Assembly (NCBI RefSeq): GCF_002157355.1
Contig: NZ_LYMK01000048.1
Location: forward strand, 1-52,612
From: Variovorax sp. JS1663
Lineage (GTDB): Bacteria > Pseudomonadota > Gammaproteobacteria > Burkholderiales > Burkholderiaceae_C
Reading direction: 5' to 3'
Length of the DNA: 52,612 nt
The notes beneath the pieces are model-generated. The model saw only the letters and a program-made list of their open reading frames with translations, was not told the origin of the DNA and made no database searches. This document shows positions 15,885 through 24,662 of the stretch, piece after piece. Position numbers and translations under genes: made by a program. Numbering within the stretch: the stretch's first letter is position 1; each line of letters opens with the position of its first letter.

Positions 15885-16801
15885 CGGTGTGCCTTGATGG
15901 ATGCGAGGATGCCCAGGACGAAGAGCAGCGCCGCCGCGAGCTCGCTCGCGTGCGGCCAGCGCCCGTCCCAGAGGAAGGAATAGAGCAAGGCGAACAGGGT
16001 CTCGCTCACGATCAGCTGCCCGCACAGGCTGGCCGACAGGCGCTGGCTGGCGACACTCCAGAGCACCGTGGCCAGCCAGGAGGAGCCCAGGCCGCCGGCC
16101 AGCGCCAGCAGCACGAACAGCCCTCCATCCGGCTGCGCGCGCAGGGTGGCGAGGTCCGAGCCGGCCACCAGCCACAGCACCAGGGCGCCCAGGCCGGTGG
16201 CGATGCCCAGCCAGTTGGTCCAGTCGGCGGCATGCACCTCTGGATGCCGCTTCAGCCAGGCGGCATTGAGCAGGCCGAAGGCAGTCCAGCTCGCCATCGC
16301 GAGCACGGCCAGCGCCAGGCCCCATCCGAAATGCGGGCGCGCCGCGCCGCCGATGCCGTCCAGCGCGTCCTGGGGCCAGGCGGACCAGACCATCAGGCCG
16401 ATGCCGGCGGCGGTCAGCACCAGCCCGGGCAGCAACGCGCCCAGGCGCAGGCCCGCGGGCCGGCCCAGCAGCATCATCCAGACCGGGATGGTGCCGATGA
16501 TCAGGCTCGGCACCTCCGTGCCCGCCTGGACGATCGCGAAGGCCAGCAGCAGGTAGTAGCCGCTGAAGCCCAGCCCGCTCAGGCCCAGCACCGTGAGCGC
16601 CTGGCGCGCGTCGGGCCAGCGCCGCTCGGGCGGTCGCCATCCGAGCGCCAGGCCCGAGACCACGCCGAAGACGATGAAGCGCGCGGCCGTGATGTCCACC
16701 ATGCCGAAATGGCCCACCATGCGCGGCGCCACGAACACCAGGCCCCAGAGCGCGCCCGCGGCCAGCCCCGCCGCGAGGCCGATGACGGCGCCCGGGCTCA
16801 G
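15881..16801 (-). CDS. DMT-superfamily (EamA) transporter
   Basis: About 300 residues with ten hydrophobic helices in two EamA-type halves. The first helix begins AVIGLAAGLAAGALWGLVF; halves meet near residue 140, and internal landmarks are GTIPVWMMLLGRPAGLRLG and SWLATVLWSVASQRLSASLCGQLIVSETLFALLYSFLWDGR. No ATG or GTG precedes the first helix, so the start is uncertain; a CTG at 16801 overlapping the upstream SDR stop would keep all ten helices, whereas the first internal GTG would clip helix 1. The substrate is unknown; such proteins usually export amino acids or metabolites. Confidence 0.82.
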   Translation of the reverse strand: MSPGAVIGLAAGLAAGALWGLVFVAPRMVGHFGMVDITAARFIVFGVVSGLALGWRPPERRWPDARQALTVLGLSGLGFSGYYLLLAFAIVQAGTEVPSLIIGTIPVWMMLLGRPAGLRLGALLPGLVLTAAGIGLMVWSAWPQDALDGIGGAARPHFGWGLALAVLAMASWTAFGLLNAAWLKRHPEVHAADWTNWLGIATGLGALVLWLVAGSDLATLRAQPDGGLFVLLALAGGLGSSWLATVLWSVASQRLSASLCGQLIVSETLFALLYSFLWDGRWPHASELAAALLFVLGILASIKAHR

Positions 16802-17580
16802 AGCGCGTACCCGTCGTCGGCCGCGATCACCGCGCCGTTGACGAAATGGCTCTGGCCGCTGGCCAGCAGCACGATCAGCCCGTCGAGGTCTTCCGGCCGG
16901 CCCAGGCGCTTGCGCGGCAGGCCGCCGACCAGCTTCTGTCCATCGTCGGAGCTCCAGTGCTCCTCGTTGATGTCGGTCGTGATGTAGCCGGGGCACAGCA
17001 CGTTGACGTTGATGCCGAAGCGCCCCCATTCGAGCGCCATCGCCTTGGTCATCTGCACCACCGCGGCCTTGCTCATGCAATAGACGCCGATCTTGGGAAT
17101 GACCTTCAGCGCCGCCGCCGAGGCGATGTTGATGATGCGCCCGCCGACGTAGGTGCCGGGCGCCGCGCCCCGGGCGCGGGCCAGCATGCGCTTGCCGACT
17201 TCCTGGGCGACGAAGAAGGCCGCCTTGACGTTGGCGTCGAAGATGAAGTCGTAGTCCTCGGGCTTGACCTCTTCCAGGCGCTGGGTGGTGCTGACGCCCG
17301 CGTGGTTGACCAGCACGTCGATCGGCCCGACCTCGGTCTCGGCGCGCGCCACCGCGGCCTTGATGCTGCCGATGTCGCCGGCGTCCAACTCCACTACGTG
17401 GGCATCGCCGCCCTCGCCCTCGATGCGCGCGCGCAATTCCTTGAGCCGGTCGGTATGGCGGCTGGCCAGCACCACCGCCGCGCCGGCGCGGGCCAGGGTC
17501 TTGGCGAACTGCGCGCCGAGCCCGCTGGATGCGCCGGTGACGAAGGCAACGCGGCCCGAAAGATCGATGCTGTATGACAT
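16798..17580 (-). CDS. Short-chain dehydrogenase/reductase
   Basis: The 260-residue protein is a classical SDR. The cofactor motif TGASSGLG lies at residues 15-22, the catalytic Tyr and Lys in YCMSK near residue 160, and the C-terminus reads HFVNGAVIAADDGYAL. The normally conserved NNAG is NHAG here, a modest deviation. Cofactor and substrate cannot be fixed, though the residue after beta-2 (ASRHTDRL) suits NADP. It is the first gene of the SDR-transporter-thioesterase unit and is divergent from ETF-QO, with 120 bp between the starts. Confidence 0.92.
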   Translation of the reverse strand: MSYSIDLSGRVAFVTGASSGLGAQFAKTLARAGAAVVLASRHTDRLKELRARIEGEGGDAHVVELDAGDIGSIKAAVARAETEVGPIDVLVNHAGVSTTQRLEEVKPEDYDFIFDANVKAAFFVAQEVGKRMLARARGAAPGTYVGGRIINIASAAALKVIPKIGVYCMSKAAVVQMTKAMALEWGRFGINVNVLCPGYITTDINEEHWSSDDGQKLVGGLPRKRLGRPEDLDGLIVLLASGQSHFVNGAVIAADDGYAL

Positions 17581-17700
17581 GGAAACCGCCCCCGTGGCGT
17601 AGTAAGCGACATTCCGGACAGGCATAAGGCGCCGCATAAAATGGCCCGGCCCTATTGCGGCGCCTCGCCCTCCCAAAATCATTATCGACGAGACCCCCAG

Positions 17701-19395
17701 ATGACCCACGACGAAATCCTCGCCCAGTACGGTCCCCGCGAAGCCATGGAATACGACGTGGTCGTGGTCGGGGCAGGGCCGGGTGGCCTGGCCACCGCCA
17801 TCCACCTCAAGCAGCTGGCCGCCTCGCACGGCAAGGACATCTCGGTGGTGGTGCTCGAGAAGGGCTCGGAGCCCGGCGCCCACATCCTCTCCGGCGCCAT
17901 CATGGACCCGCGCGCGCTGTACGAGTTGTTGCCCGACTGGGAAGAGCAAGGCGCCCCGCTCAACCAGCCGGTCACGCAGGACACCTTCCTGATCCTCAGC
18001 GAGACCAGTGCCTACCGCACCCCCAACTTCCTCCTGCCCAAGAACTTCCACAACGAGGGCAACTACATCGTCAGCCTGGGCAACGTGGTCAAGTGGCTCG
18101 CCCAGCAGGCCGAGGCCCTCGGCGTGGAGATCTTCGCCGGCTTCCCCGCCGCCGAGATCCTCTACACCGACGACGGCAAGGTGCGTGGCGTGGCGACCGG
18201 CAACATGGGCATCGGCAAGGACGGGCAGCCCACCGACAGCTTCCAGCTCGGCATGGAGCTGCACGCCAAGTACACCATCTTCGCCGAGGGATGCCGCGGC
18301 CACCTGGGCCGCCAGCTGATCGCGAAGTACAAGCTGGATGCCGGCAAGGATCCGCAGAGCTACGGCATCGGCATCAAGGAGCTGTGGGAAATCGACCCCG
18401 CCCGCCACGAGCCCGGCCTGGCCGTGCATACCGCCGGCTGGCCGCTGCCGCCCGACACCTATGGCGGCTCTTTCCTGTACCACGCCGAGAACAACCAGGT
18501 CATCGTCGGCTTCGTGGTGGGCCTGGACTACCAGAACCCGCACATGAGCCCCTTCGAGGAGTTCCAGCGCTTCAAGACCCACCCCAACATCCGCTGGTAC
18601 TTCGAGGGCCAGGACAAGGGCCTGAAGCCGGCCAAGCGCATCTCCTACGGCGCGCGCGCCATCACCGCGGGCGGCCTGCTCTCGCTGCCCAAGACCGTCT
18701 TTCCCGGCGGCGCGCTGGTGGGCGACGACGCCGGCTACCTGAATGCGAGCCGCATCAAGGGCAGCCATGCCGCCATCAAGACCGGCATGCAGGCTGCCGA
18801 GGCGGCCTACGACGCCGTGATGGCCGGCCGCCAGCACGACGAGCTCGCGGCCTATCCGGCCGCCTTCCAGAAGAGCTGGCTGCACAAGGAGCTTCACCGC
18901 GCGCGCAACTTCAAGCAGTGGTTCAAGAAGGGCCTGACGGTGGGCACCCTGATGACCGGCATCGAGCAGTACGTGCTGCGCGGCCACATCCCCTGGACCA
19001 TCCACCGGAACCAGCCCGACAACGAGCGGCTGAAGAAGGCCGCGGCCTGCAAGAAGATTGCCTACCCGAAGCCGGACGGCAAGCTCACCTTCGATCGCCT
19101 CTCCTCGGTGTTCATCAGCAACACCAACCACGAGGAAAACCAGCCGGCGCACCTGACGCTGAAGAACGCAGCCGTGCCCACGCAGATCAACCTGCCCGAG
19201 TACGCGGGGCCGGAGAGCCGCTACTGCCCGGCCGGCGTCTACGAGTTCGTCGATGGCGAAGGCGGCAAGCCGCGGCTGCAGATCAACGCGCAGAACTGCG
19301 TGCACTGCAAGACCTGCGACATCAAGGACCCGACGCAGAACATCGTGTGGGTCACGCCCGAGGGGGGCGGTGGGCCGAACTACGTGGGCATGTAA
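17701..19395 (+). CDS. Electron transfer flavoprotein-ubiquinone oxidoreductase
   Basis: The 564-residue protein is full length for ETF-QO. It has an N-terminal FAD-binding GAGPGGLATAIHL near residue 22, a membrane-association region, and a C-terminal 4Fe-4S domain with the four ligands in RYCPAG and NCVHCKTCDIKD. It passes electrons from reduced ETF (fed by acyl-CoA dehydrogenases) to ubiquinone at the inner membrane. I start it at the ATG at 17701, whose protein begins MTHDEILAQYGPREAMEYDVV; the frame is open upstream but the extra 20 residues look non-coding. Neighbouring thioesterase and SDR genes fit a fatty-acid or acyl-CoA context. Confidence 0.96.
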   Translation: MTHDEILAQYGPREAMEYDVVVVGAGPGGLATAIHLKQLAASHGKDISVVVLEKGSEPGAHILSGAIMDPRALYELLPDWEEQGAPLNQPVTQDTFLILSETSAYRTPNFLLPKNFHNEGNYIVSLGNVVKWLAQQAEALGVEIFAGFPAAEILYTDDGKVRGVATGNMGIGKDGQPTDSFQLGMELHAKYTIFAEGCRGHLGRQLIAKYKLDAGKDPQSYGIGIKELWEIDPARHEPGLAVHTAGWPLPPDTYGGSFLYHAENNQVIVGFVVGLDYQNPHMSPFEEFQRFKTHPNIRWYFEGQDKGLKPAKRISYGARAITAGGLLSLPKTVFPGGALVGDDAGYLNASRIKGSHAAIKTGMQAAEAAYDAVMAGRQHDELAAYPAAFQKSWLHKELHRARNFKQWFKKGLTVGTLMTGIEQYVLRGHIPWTIHRNQPDNERLKKAAACKKIAYPKPDGKLTFDRLSSVFISNTNHEENQPAHLTLKNAAVPTQINLPEYAGPESRYCPAGVYEFVDGEGGKPRLQINAQNCVHCKTCDIKDPTQNIVWVTPEGGGGPNYVGM

Positions 19396-19406
19396 GGCCG
19401 AAGGGC

Positions 19407-19967
19407 CTAGCGCGCCACCAGGAACACGTAGTCGGCGCTGTAGCGCTCCATCGCGCGCTTGCCCTGATCGGCCTGCGTCGCACAGCCCTGGGCCGGCGCG
19501 ATGCCGCCGACGGTGTTGATGCGCTGCACGCTCGTCACGCTGTCCATCCGTCCGGCGATGCCGGCCGACTTCGCGGACAGGAGCAGCCAGGGGATATCGG
19601 CCGGGCGCTTCGCGTCGGCGCGCCCCTTCACGGTCCCGACGGTGCGGCTGCCGTCGAGCGCGGTCCAGTGCGGCCCGGCGCCGTGCGTGCCCACCTTCTG
19701 GCCGCCCGCGCCGAAAAGATCGGCCTCCGGCGCCACGAACTGCCAGGCCCAGCCACCCTGCCCGGCGGCACGGCATTCGTAGATCTGCGTTCCGGTGGCC
19801 TGCCAGGTGAAGGCCACGCGCTCGCCCGCGGGTGCCTGGATGGCCGCCGGCAGCGCAGCCATCGCTGCACTGGGGCTGCCCGGTTCGGACATGGAAGAGC
19901 AAGCGCCAAGCGCGGCGGCGGCCAGCAGGGCTGCAGCGAGACGAGGCATGTCGGGTTGGGATCTCAT
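19407..19967 (-). CDS. DUF3455-type lipoprotein
   Basis: The 186-residue protein has a lipoprotein signal peptide ending LGACSS. The mature domain matches DUF3455 (FTWQATGTQIYEC, then FVAPEADLF, GTHGAGPHWTALDGS and, towards the end, GCATQADQGKRAMERYSADYVFL). The function of this family is unknown. The ATG at 19967 follows GGAGA; an alternative ATG 18 bases downstream also leaves the lipobox intact. It is convergent with ETF-QO (11 bp gap containing AGGCC-GAAG-GGCCT) and divergent from the DenD-like gene. Confidence 0.85.
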   Translation of the reverse strand: MRSQPDMPRLAAALLAAAALGACSSMSEPGSPSAAMAALPAAIQAPAGERVAFTWQATGTQIYECRAAGQGGWAWQFVAPEADLFGAGGQKVGTHGAGPHWTALDGSRTVGTVKGRADAKRPADIPWLLLSAKSAGIAGRMDSVTSVQRINTVGGIAPAQGCATQADQGKRAMERYSADYVFLVAR

Positions 19968-20053
19968 TGCATCTCCGTGATCGAGCGCGGACGCCAGCAT
20001 TCTGAACCGACCATTGCACCACGGCGATAGACTGCCCATCTCAAGGAGACACC

Positions 20054-21070
20054 ATGCACATCGTCATCACCGGCGGCGCCGGCTTCCTCGGCGCGCGCCT
20101 CGCCCGCACCCTGCTTGCCAAGGACACCCTCTCGCTGGCCGGCGCAGCGCCACAACGGATCGACCGCATCACGCTGGTCGACCGCGCAGCGCCCCCTGCG
20201 GACCTGGCCGCCGAGACCCGCATCACCGCTGCAGTCGGCGATCTCAACGACCAGTTGGCCGATCCCGAAGCCACCTATTGGTCCAGAGCCGACGCCGTCT
20301 TCCACCTCGCCGCCGCCGTCAGCGGCGAATGCGAGGCCGACTTCGACCTCGGCATGCGCAGCAACTTCGGCGCGACGAACGCCCTGCTCGAACGCCTGCG
20401 CGGCCTCGGCACGAAGCCGGTGCTGGTGTTCTCCAGCTCGCTCGCGGTCTTCGGCCATTCGCCCGAGCAGCCGCTGCCCGAGCTCATCGGCGACGACACG
20501 CTGCCCACGCCCCAGTCCAGCTACGGCATCCAGAAGTTCATCGGCGAGCAGTTGGTGGCGGACTACACCCGCAAGGGCTTCATCCGCGGCCGCAGCGTGC
20601 GGCTGATGACGGTGAGCGTGCGCCCGGGCCGGCCCAACGGTGCGGCCTCGAGCTTCTTCAGCGGCATGATCCGCGAGCCGCTGGCCGGCGTGCGCGCGGC
20701 CTGCCCGGTGCCCGATGAGACGCTGGTGGCGCTGGCCTCCCCGGCACGCACCATCGAGGGCATCATCCGCGCGGCCGAAGCCAACGACACCGAATGGGGC
20801 CCGCGCACCGCGCTCAACCTGCCCTCGATCAGCCTCACCGTCGGCGAAATGGCGGCGGCGCTGGAGCGCGTGGCCGGCCCGGCCGCCACCGCCCTGCTCG
20901 ACCGCACGCCCGACCCGGCGATCCAGCGCATCGTCAAGACCTGGCCGGGCCGCATCCAGGCCCGCCGTGCGGCCGGCCTGGGCCTTTCGCCCGATGCGAG
21001 CTTCGAGCAGGTGATCCGCGACTACGTCCGTGAAAATCCCGACGCTGTGAAGCTGCCGACCAATGCATAG
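20054..21070 (+). CDS. denD: NAD-dependent epimerase/dehydratase, D-erythronate dehydrogenase-like
   Basis: The 338-residue protein is an extended SDR: Rossmann motif GGAGFLGARLA near residue 8, NAD-binding VFHLAAAVSG near residue 85 and the Tyr-Lys pair in SSYGIQKFIGEQ near residue 160. The overall sequence resembles DenD (FSSSLAVFG, SVRPGRPNGAASSFFSGMIREPL), which oxidises D-erythronate at C2 in a tetronate pathway. It is followed by a complete TRAP transporter, as expected for sugar-acid uptake, but the other pathway enzymes (kinase, decarboxylase, isomerase) are not here, so the function is a good family guess. Confidence 0.82.
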   Translation: MHIVITGGAGFLGARLARTLLAKDTLSLAGAAPQRIDRITLVDRAAPPADLAAETRITAAVGDLNDQLADPEATYWSRADAVFHLAAAVSGECEADFDLGMRSNFGATNALLERLRGLGTKPVLVFSSSLAVFGHSPEQPLPELIGDDTLPTPQSSYGIQKFIGEQLVADYTRKGFIRGRSVRLMTVSVRPGRPNGAASSFFSGMIREPLAGVRAACPVPDETLVALASPARTIEGIIRAAEANDTEWGPRTALNLPSISLTVGEMAAALERVAGPAATALLDRTPDPAIQRIVKTWPGRIQARRAAGLGLSPDASFEQVIRDYVRENPDAVKLPTNA

Positions 21071-21074
21071 TCAT

Positions 21075-21090
21075 ACGTTTGGAAAAACGT
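21075..21090 (+). promoter_or_regulatory. Perfect inverted repeat upstream of TRAP dctP
   Basis: ACGTTT-GGAA-AAACGT lies between the DenD-like stop and the dctP ribosome binding site (CAGGAGA). It could be an operator or a small mRNA hairpin. There is no direct evidence for either. Confidence 0.35.
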
Positions 21091-21107
21091 CCACAGGAGA
21101 CTCCCTC

Positions 21108-22082
21108 ATGAAGTTGAACCGACTGGCCGCCGGCCTGTCCCTCGGCCTCGGTCTGGCCTGCGCCGCCTACGCGCAGACCACCACCCTCAAGATCGGCTAC
21201 GCGACCACCAAGGAGTCGCACTACGGCGTCGGCTCCACCGTGTTCTGCGACGAGATCGAGAAGGGCACCCAGGGGCGCTACAAGTGCCAGCACTTCCCCA
21301 ACTCGGCCCTGGGCGGCGAGCGCGAGCAGATCGAGGCGGTTCAGCTGGGCACGCAGGACCTCGTCAACACCTCGACCGGCCCGGTCGGCAACTTCGTGCC
21401 CGAGGTCAAGATCGTCGACATCCCCTTCCTGTTCCGCGACTACGACCATGCGCGCAAGGTGATGGACGGCCCCATCGGCCAGGACATCCTGGCCAAGTTC
21501 CCGAGCAAGGGCATCATCGCCCTGGCCTGGACCGAGAACGGCTTCCGCCACATGACCAACAGCAAGCGCGACATCGTGAAGCCGTCGGACGCCGCGGGCC
21601 TGAAGATGCGGACCATGGAGAACAAGGTGCACATGGACGGCTACCGCACCTTCGGCATCCTGCCCACGCCGATGGCCTTCCCCGAGCTCTTCGGCGCGCT
21701 GCAGCAAGGCACGGTGGACGGGCAGGAGAACCCGATCCCCGTCATCCTGTCCTCGAAGTTCGCCCAGGTGCAGAAGCACCTGTCGCTGACCGGCCACGTC
21801 TACTCGCCCGCGCTGCTGCTGATGTCGCCCCGGGTCTGGAACAAGCTGTCGGACGCCGACAAGAAGGTGTTCGTCGAAGCGGCCCGCAAGGGCGGCGCGG
21901 CCCAGCGCAAGAAGGTCAATGACGACGAGAACAACGGCATCGCCCAGCTCGAGAAGGACGGCATGAAGGTCATCCGCACCGTCGACGGCGCCGCCTTCCG
22001 CGAGGCGCTGAAGCCGGCCTATGCGAACTACGCCAAGGAGTTCGGCGCCGACAACATCAAGAAGATCACCGACGTCCAGTAA
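21108..22082 (+). CDS. TRAP transporter solute-binding protein (DctP family)
   Basis: The 324-residue periplasmic protein has a signal peptide (MKLNRLAAGLSLGLGLACAAYAQ) and the DctP landmarks: FPNSALGGEREQIEAVQLG, DIPFLFRDYDHARKVMDGPIG, a carboxylate-binding Arg in GLKMRTMENKVHMDGYRTFG, and PTPMAFPELFGALQQGTVDGQENP. It binds an organic (probably sugar) acid and delivers it to the QM permease encoded next. A terminator-like hairpin follows the stop, probably to make more binding protein than permease. Confidence 0.94.
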   Translation: MKLNRLAAGLSLGLGLACAAYAQTTTLKIGYATTKESHYGVGSTVFCDEIEKGTQGRYKCQHFPNSALGGEREQIEAVQLGTQDLVNTSTGPVGNFVPEVKIVDIPFLFRDYDHARKVMDGPIGQDILAKFPSKGIIALAWTENGFRHMTNSKRDIVKPSDAAGLKMRTMENKVHMDGYRTFGILPTPMAFPELFGALQQGTVDGQENPIPVILSSKFAQVQKHLSLTGHVYSPALLLMSPRVWNKLSDADKKVFVEAARKGGAAQRKKVNDDENNGIAQLEKDGMKVIRTVDGAAFREALKPAYANYAKEFGADNIKKITDVQ

Positions 22083-22110
22083 GCGACAGGCGGCCGAATC
22101 GGCCCCTCCC

Positions 22111-22148
22111 GCCCGGTGAACCCAGCGTGGCACCGGGCGTTCTTGTTT
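22111..22148 (+). terminator. Attenuating hairpin between dctP and dctQ
   Basis: Perfect 8-bp stem GCCCGGTG / CACCGGGC with a 12-base loop, followed by GTTCTTGTTT. It lies 28 bases after the dctP stop and inside what would otherwise be the N-terminal extension of dctQ. It is likely a partial terminator or mRNA-stabilising element. Confidence 0.65.
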
Positions 22149-22178
22149 CATAAAAGCCAAAACAACACCGCAACAGCC

Positions 22179-22691
22179 GTGAAGACCTTCGAACGCTATT
22201 TTCTTGCCGCCAACCGCTGGGTGCTGATCCTGCTTCTGGCCGCGATGTCGGTGATCATCTTCGTCAACGTGGGGATGCGCTACCTCACCAGCAACTCGCT
22301 CGAATGGGCCGAGGAGGTCTCGCGCCACATGATGATCTGGCTCACCTTCCTCGGCGCCGGGCCGGTGCTGCGCTACGGCGGCCACATCGCGGTCGAGAAC
22401 CTGCAGGACGCGCTGCCGCCCAAGGGCGGCATCGCGATGCGCGCGGTGGTCGCGGCCCTGCTCTTCGCCTTCTTCGGCTTCATGGTCTGGTACGGCTGGC
22501 TCTACATGGAGCGCACCATGTTCCAGCTCACCGCGGTCACGCAGATTCCGTTCGCCTACATCTACAGCGCAATGCTCTTCGGCGGGGTGCTGCTGATCGT
22601 CCACTGGCTGCTGATCGTGCGCGGCTACGTGCTGCGGCGCGAGTTCGCCACTGACGCGCATTTCGATGCGGCCGCGAGCGCCTCGCTATGA
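22179..22691 (+). CDS. TRAP transporter small permease (DctQ family)
   Basis: About 170 residues with four membrane helices (ANRWVLILLLAAMSVIIFVNVGMRY, then the conserved SLEWAEEVSRHMMIWLTFLGAG, and two more). I choose the GTG at 22179 because the in-frame GTG at 22116 lies inside the stem of the preceding hairpin and would add a non-membrane leader unusual for the family; neither has a strong ribosome binding site. Its stop overlaps the start of the large permease. Confidence 0.85.
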   Translation: MKTFERYFLAANRWVLILLLAAMSVIIFVNVGMRYLTSNSLEWAEEVSRHMMIWLTFLGAGPVLRYGGHIAVENLQDALPPKGGIAMRAVVAALLFAFFGFMVWYGWLYMERTMFQLTAVTQIPFAYIYSAMLFGGVLLIVHWLLIVRGYVLRREFATDAHFDAAASASL

Positions 22692-23980
22692 ACGCCAGCA
22701 TCATCCTCATCGCTTCGGCCTGCCTGTTCCTCGCGATCGGCGTGCCTGTGGCCTTCGCGCTGGGGCTTGCCACGGCGGCCACCTTGATCCTGGCCGAGCA
22801 GTACCCGCTGATGGTGCTGCTGAAGGAGACCTTCACCGGCATCGACAGCTTCCCGCTGATGGCCGTGCCCTTCTTCATCCTGGCGGCCGAGCTGATGAGC
22901 GGCGGCTCGCTGACCGAGGTGCTGCTGCGCTTCGCTGGCCAGTTCGTCGGCCACCGGCGCGGCGGGCTGGGCTACACCAACGTGGTCTCGCTGACCTTCT
23001 TCTCGGGCATCTCGGGCTCGGCCCTGGCCGATGCGGCGGGGCCGGGCTCGATGCTCATCAAGATGATGGACAAGGCGGGCTACGACCGCTCCTATGCGGC
23101 CGCCCTCACCGCCTCGACCGCCATCGTGGGGCCGATCATCCCGCCCTCGATCATCATGATCATCTACGCGCTGCAGGACGACAACGTGTCGGTGGGCAGC
23201 CTGTTCGTGGCCGGCCTGCTGCCCGGCGTGCTGATCGCGGTCGCGATGTGCCTGGTGAACTTCCACGTCTCGAAGAAGCGCAACTACCGTGGCGACGGCG
23301 GCATGCCGCCCTGGCGCGAGGTCCTGCTGACCACCTGGAAGGCACTGCCCGCCATCCTGCTGCCGGTGGTGATCCTCGGCGGCATGCGTGCCGGCTGGTT
23401 CACGCCCACCGAGGCCTCGGTGGTGGCGGTGTTCTACGCGCTGGTGTGCGGCAAGTTCGTCTACCGCACGCTGGAGTGGAAGGCGCTGCCGGACATTCTG
23501 TCGCGCTCGGCGCTGCTGTCGGCCTCGGTGCTGATCATCATCGGCCTGTCGGCCTCCTTCGCCTGGATCCTCACGATCGAGGGCATCCCGCAGCAGATGG
23601 CCGAGTGGCTGGTCGGCATGAACCTGTCGCCGTGGATGTTCCTGATCATGGTGAACATCTTCCTGCTGCTCTTCGGCATCTTCATCGAGCCGCTGCCCGG
23701 CGTGATGGTGCTGGCGCCGATCCTGGCGCCGGTGGCGGTCAAGCTGGGCGTCGACCCGACGCACTTCGCGATGATCGTGATCTTCAACCTCACGCTCGGC
23801 ATGATCACGCCGCCGGTGGGCGGGCTGCTGTTCGTCACCTGCAACGTCTCGAAGGTGCCGATGTCGCAGCTGGTGCGCGAGCTCGCGCCCTTCCTCTGGG
23901 CGCATGGCGCGGTGCTGGTGCTGCTGACCTTCGTGCCGGCGCTGAGCACCTGGCTCCCGCATCTGTGGGGCTTCAAGTAG
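22688..23980 (+). CDS. TRAP transporter large permease (DctM family)
   Basis: The 430-residue protein has about twelve hydrophobic segments and the DctM landmarks: PLMAVPFFILAAELMSGG, FFSGISGSALADAAGPG, GPIIPPSIIMIIYAL and a C-terminal MITPPVGGLLFVTCNVSK. It is the sodium-coupled transport subunit. It overlaps dctQ by four bases. The P-Q-M order matches many betaproteobacterial TRAP operons. Substrate is inferred only from the DenD-like neighbour (a tetronate or related sugar acid). Confidence 0.95.
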   Translation: MNASIILIASACLFLAIGVPVAFALGLATAATLILAEQYPLMVLLKETFTGIDSFPLMAVPFFILAAELMSGGSLTEVLLRFAGQFVGHRRGGLGYTNVVSLTFFSGISGSALADAAGPGSMLIKMMDKAGYDRSYAAALTASTAIVGPIIPPSIIMIIYALQDDNVSVGSLFVAGLLPGVLIAVAMCLVNFHVSKKRNYRGDGGMPPWREVLLTTWKALPAILLPVVILGGMRAGWFTPTEASVVAVFYALVCGKFVYRTLEWKALPDILSRSALLSASVLIIIGLSASFAWILTIEGIPQQMAEWLVGMNLSPWMFLIMVNIFLLLFGIFIEPLPGVMVLAPILAPVAVKLGVDPTHFAMIVIFNLTLGMITPPVGGLLFVTCNVSKVPMSQLVRELAPFLWAHGAVLVLLTFVPALSTWLPHLWGFK

Positions 23981-24003
23981 GGCGAAGACCGGCCCGAATG
24001 CGA

Positions 24004-24031
24004 TCCGTGCGAACTAGTTCACGCGCACGGA
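24004..24031 (+). terminator. Hairpin after TRAP operon 1
   Basis: Perfect 8-bp stem TCCGTGCG / CGCACGGA with a 12-base loop, 24 bases after the dctM stop, followed by CCCGGTTTC. The weak T run makes it a plausible rather than certain terminator. Confidence 0.5.
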
Positions 24032-24101
24032 CCCGGTTTCACTTCCATGTCATGCGCATGGCCGATGCTGCGGCGCTCGATCCCGACCGCCAACGCATCC
24101 C

Positions 24102-24662
24102 ATGTTCCTCATCAAGACCGAGAAAGCACGCCAGGAGCTCCAGCCGGGCCGACGCACTCTGGGCCAGCGCGAGCGTGCCCTGCTGCTGATGGCCGACGGT
24201 CGGCGCTCGGTCACCGACTTCGGCGAGCTCTTCGGCAGCCGCGACGAGGCGGGCCGCGTGGCGCTGCACCTGGTGCAGGAAGGCTATCTGCTGGACTCGC
24301 AGATCCTGCGCACCGCCGCGCCAGCGCCGGCGGCCGTGCCGGCGCCGGTGGCGCCACCGCCGGAAGCGCACCCGGCGATGCCCCCGCCGTCCGTGTCGGC
24401 CGATGCCTTCGACGGCAAGCGATCACTGGCCACCACGCGCATGTTCCTGTTCGACCTCTGCGAGCGCATGTTCGTGCGCCGCGACCCGCTGCTGGCCGGC
24501 CAGTTCCGCGAGACGCTGCGCGAGGCGCGCGACCGTGGATCGATGCTGTCGGTGGCCGAGGCCATGGTGGGCGAGATCGAGAAGCTGGCCGGCGCGGAGC
24601 GCGCCGCCTCGATCCGGGAGCGCATCCTGCGCCTGCTGCCGGTCGAGGAGACCGTGCACTGA
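24102..24662 (+). CDS. Hypothetical protein with winged-helix-like N-terminus
   Basis: The 186-residue protein is not one I recognise by name. Residues 20-70 (RERALLLMADGRRSVTDFGELF, then ALHLVQEGYLL) resemble a winged-helix module of the kind found in PatN-like and other two-component accessory proteins. Residues 70-105 are a Pro/Ala-rich linker, and residues 110-186 form an amphipathic helical domain (TRMFLFDLCERMFVRRDP, then AGQFRETLREARDRG). No signal peptide or membrane segment. There is no clear ribosome binding site. The helical C-terminus suggests protein-protein contact; function unknown. Confidence 0.7.
   Translation: MFLIKTEKARQELQPGRRTLGQRERALLLMADGRRSVTDFGELFGSRDEAGRVALHLVQEGYLLDSQILRTAAPAPAAVPAPVAPPPEAHPAMPPPSVSADAFDGKRSLATTRMFLFDLCERMFVRRDPLLAGQFRETLREARDRGSMLSVAEAMVGEIEKLAGAERAASIRERILRLLPVEETVH

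Noticed and set aside
17581..20022. Minus-strand open frame extending the SDR gene through ETF-QO and beyond
   Set aside because: SDR begins at 17580 with a normal N-terminus; everything upstream is antisense to ETF-QO and the DUF3455 gene.
22116..22178. Longer N-terminus for the TRAP small permease 1
   Set aside because: The GTG at 22116 is in the stem of a terminator-like hairpin and the extra residues are not typical of DctQ.
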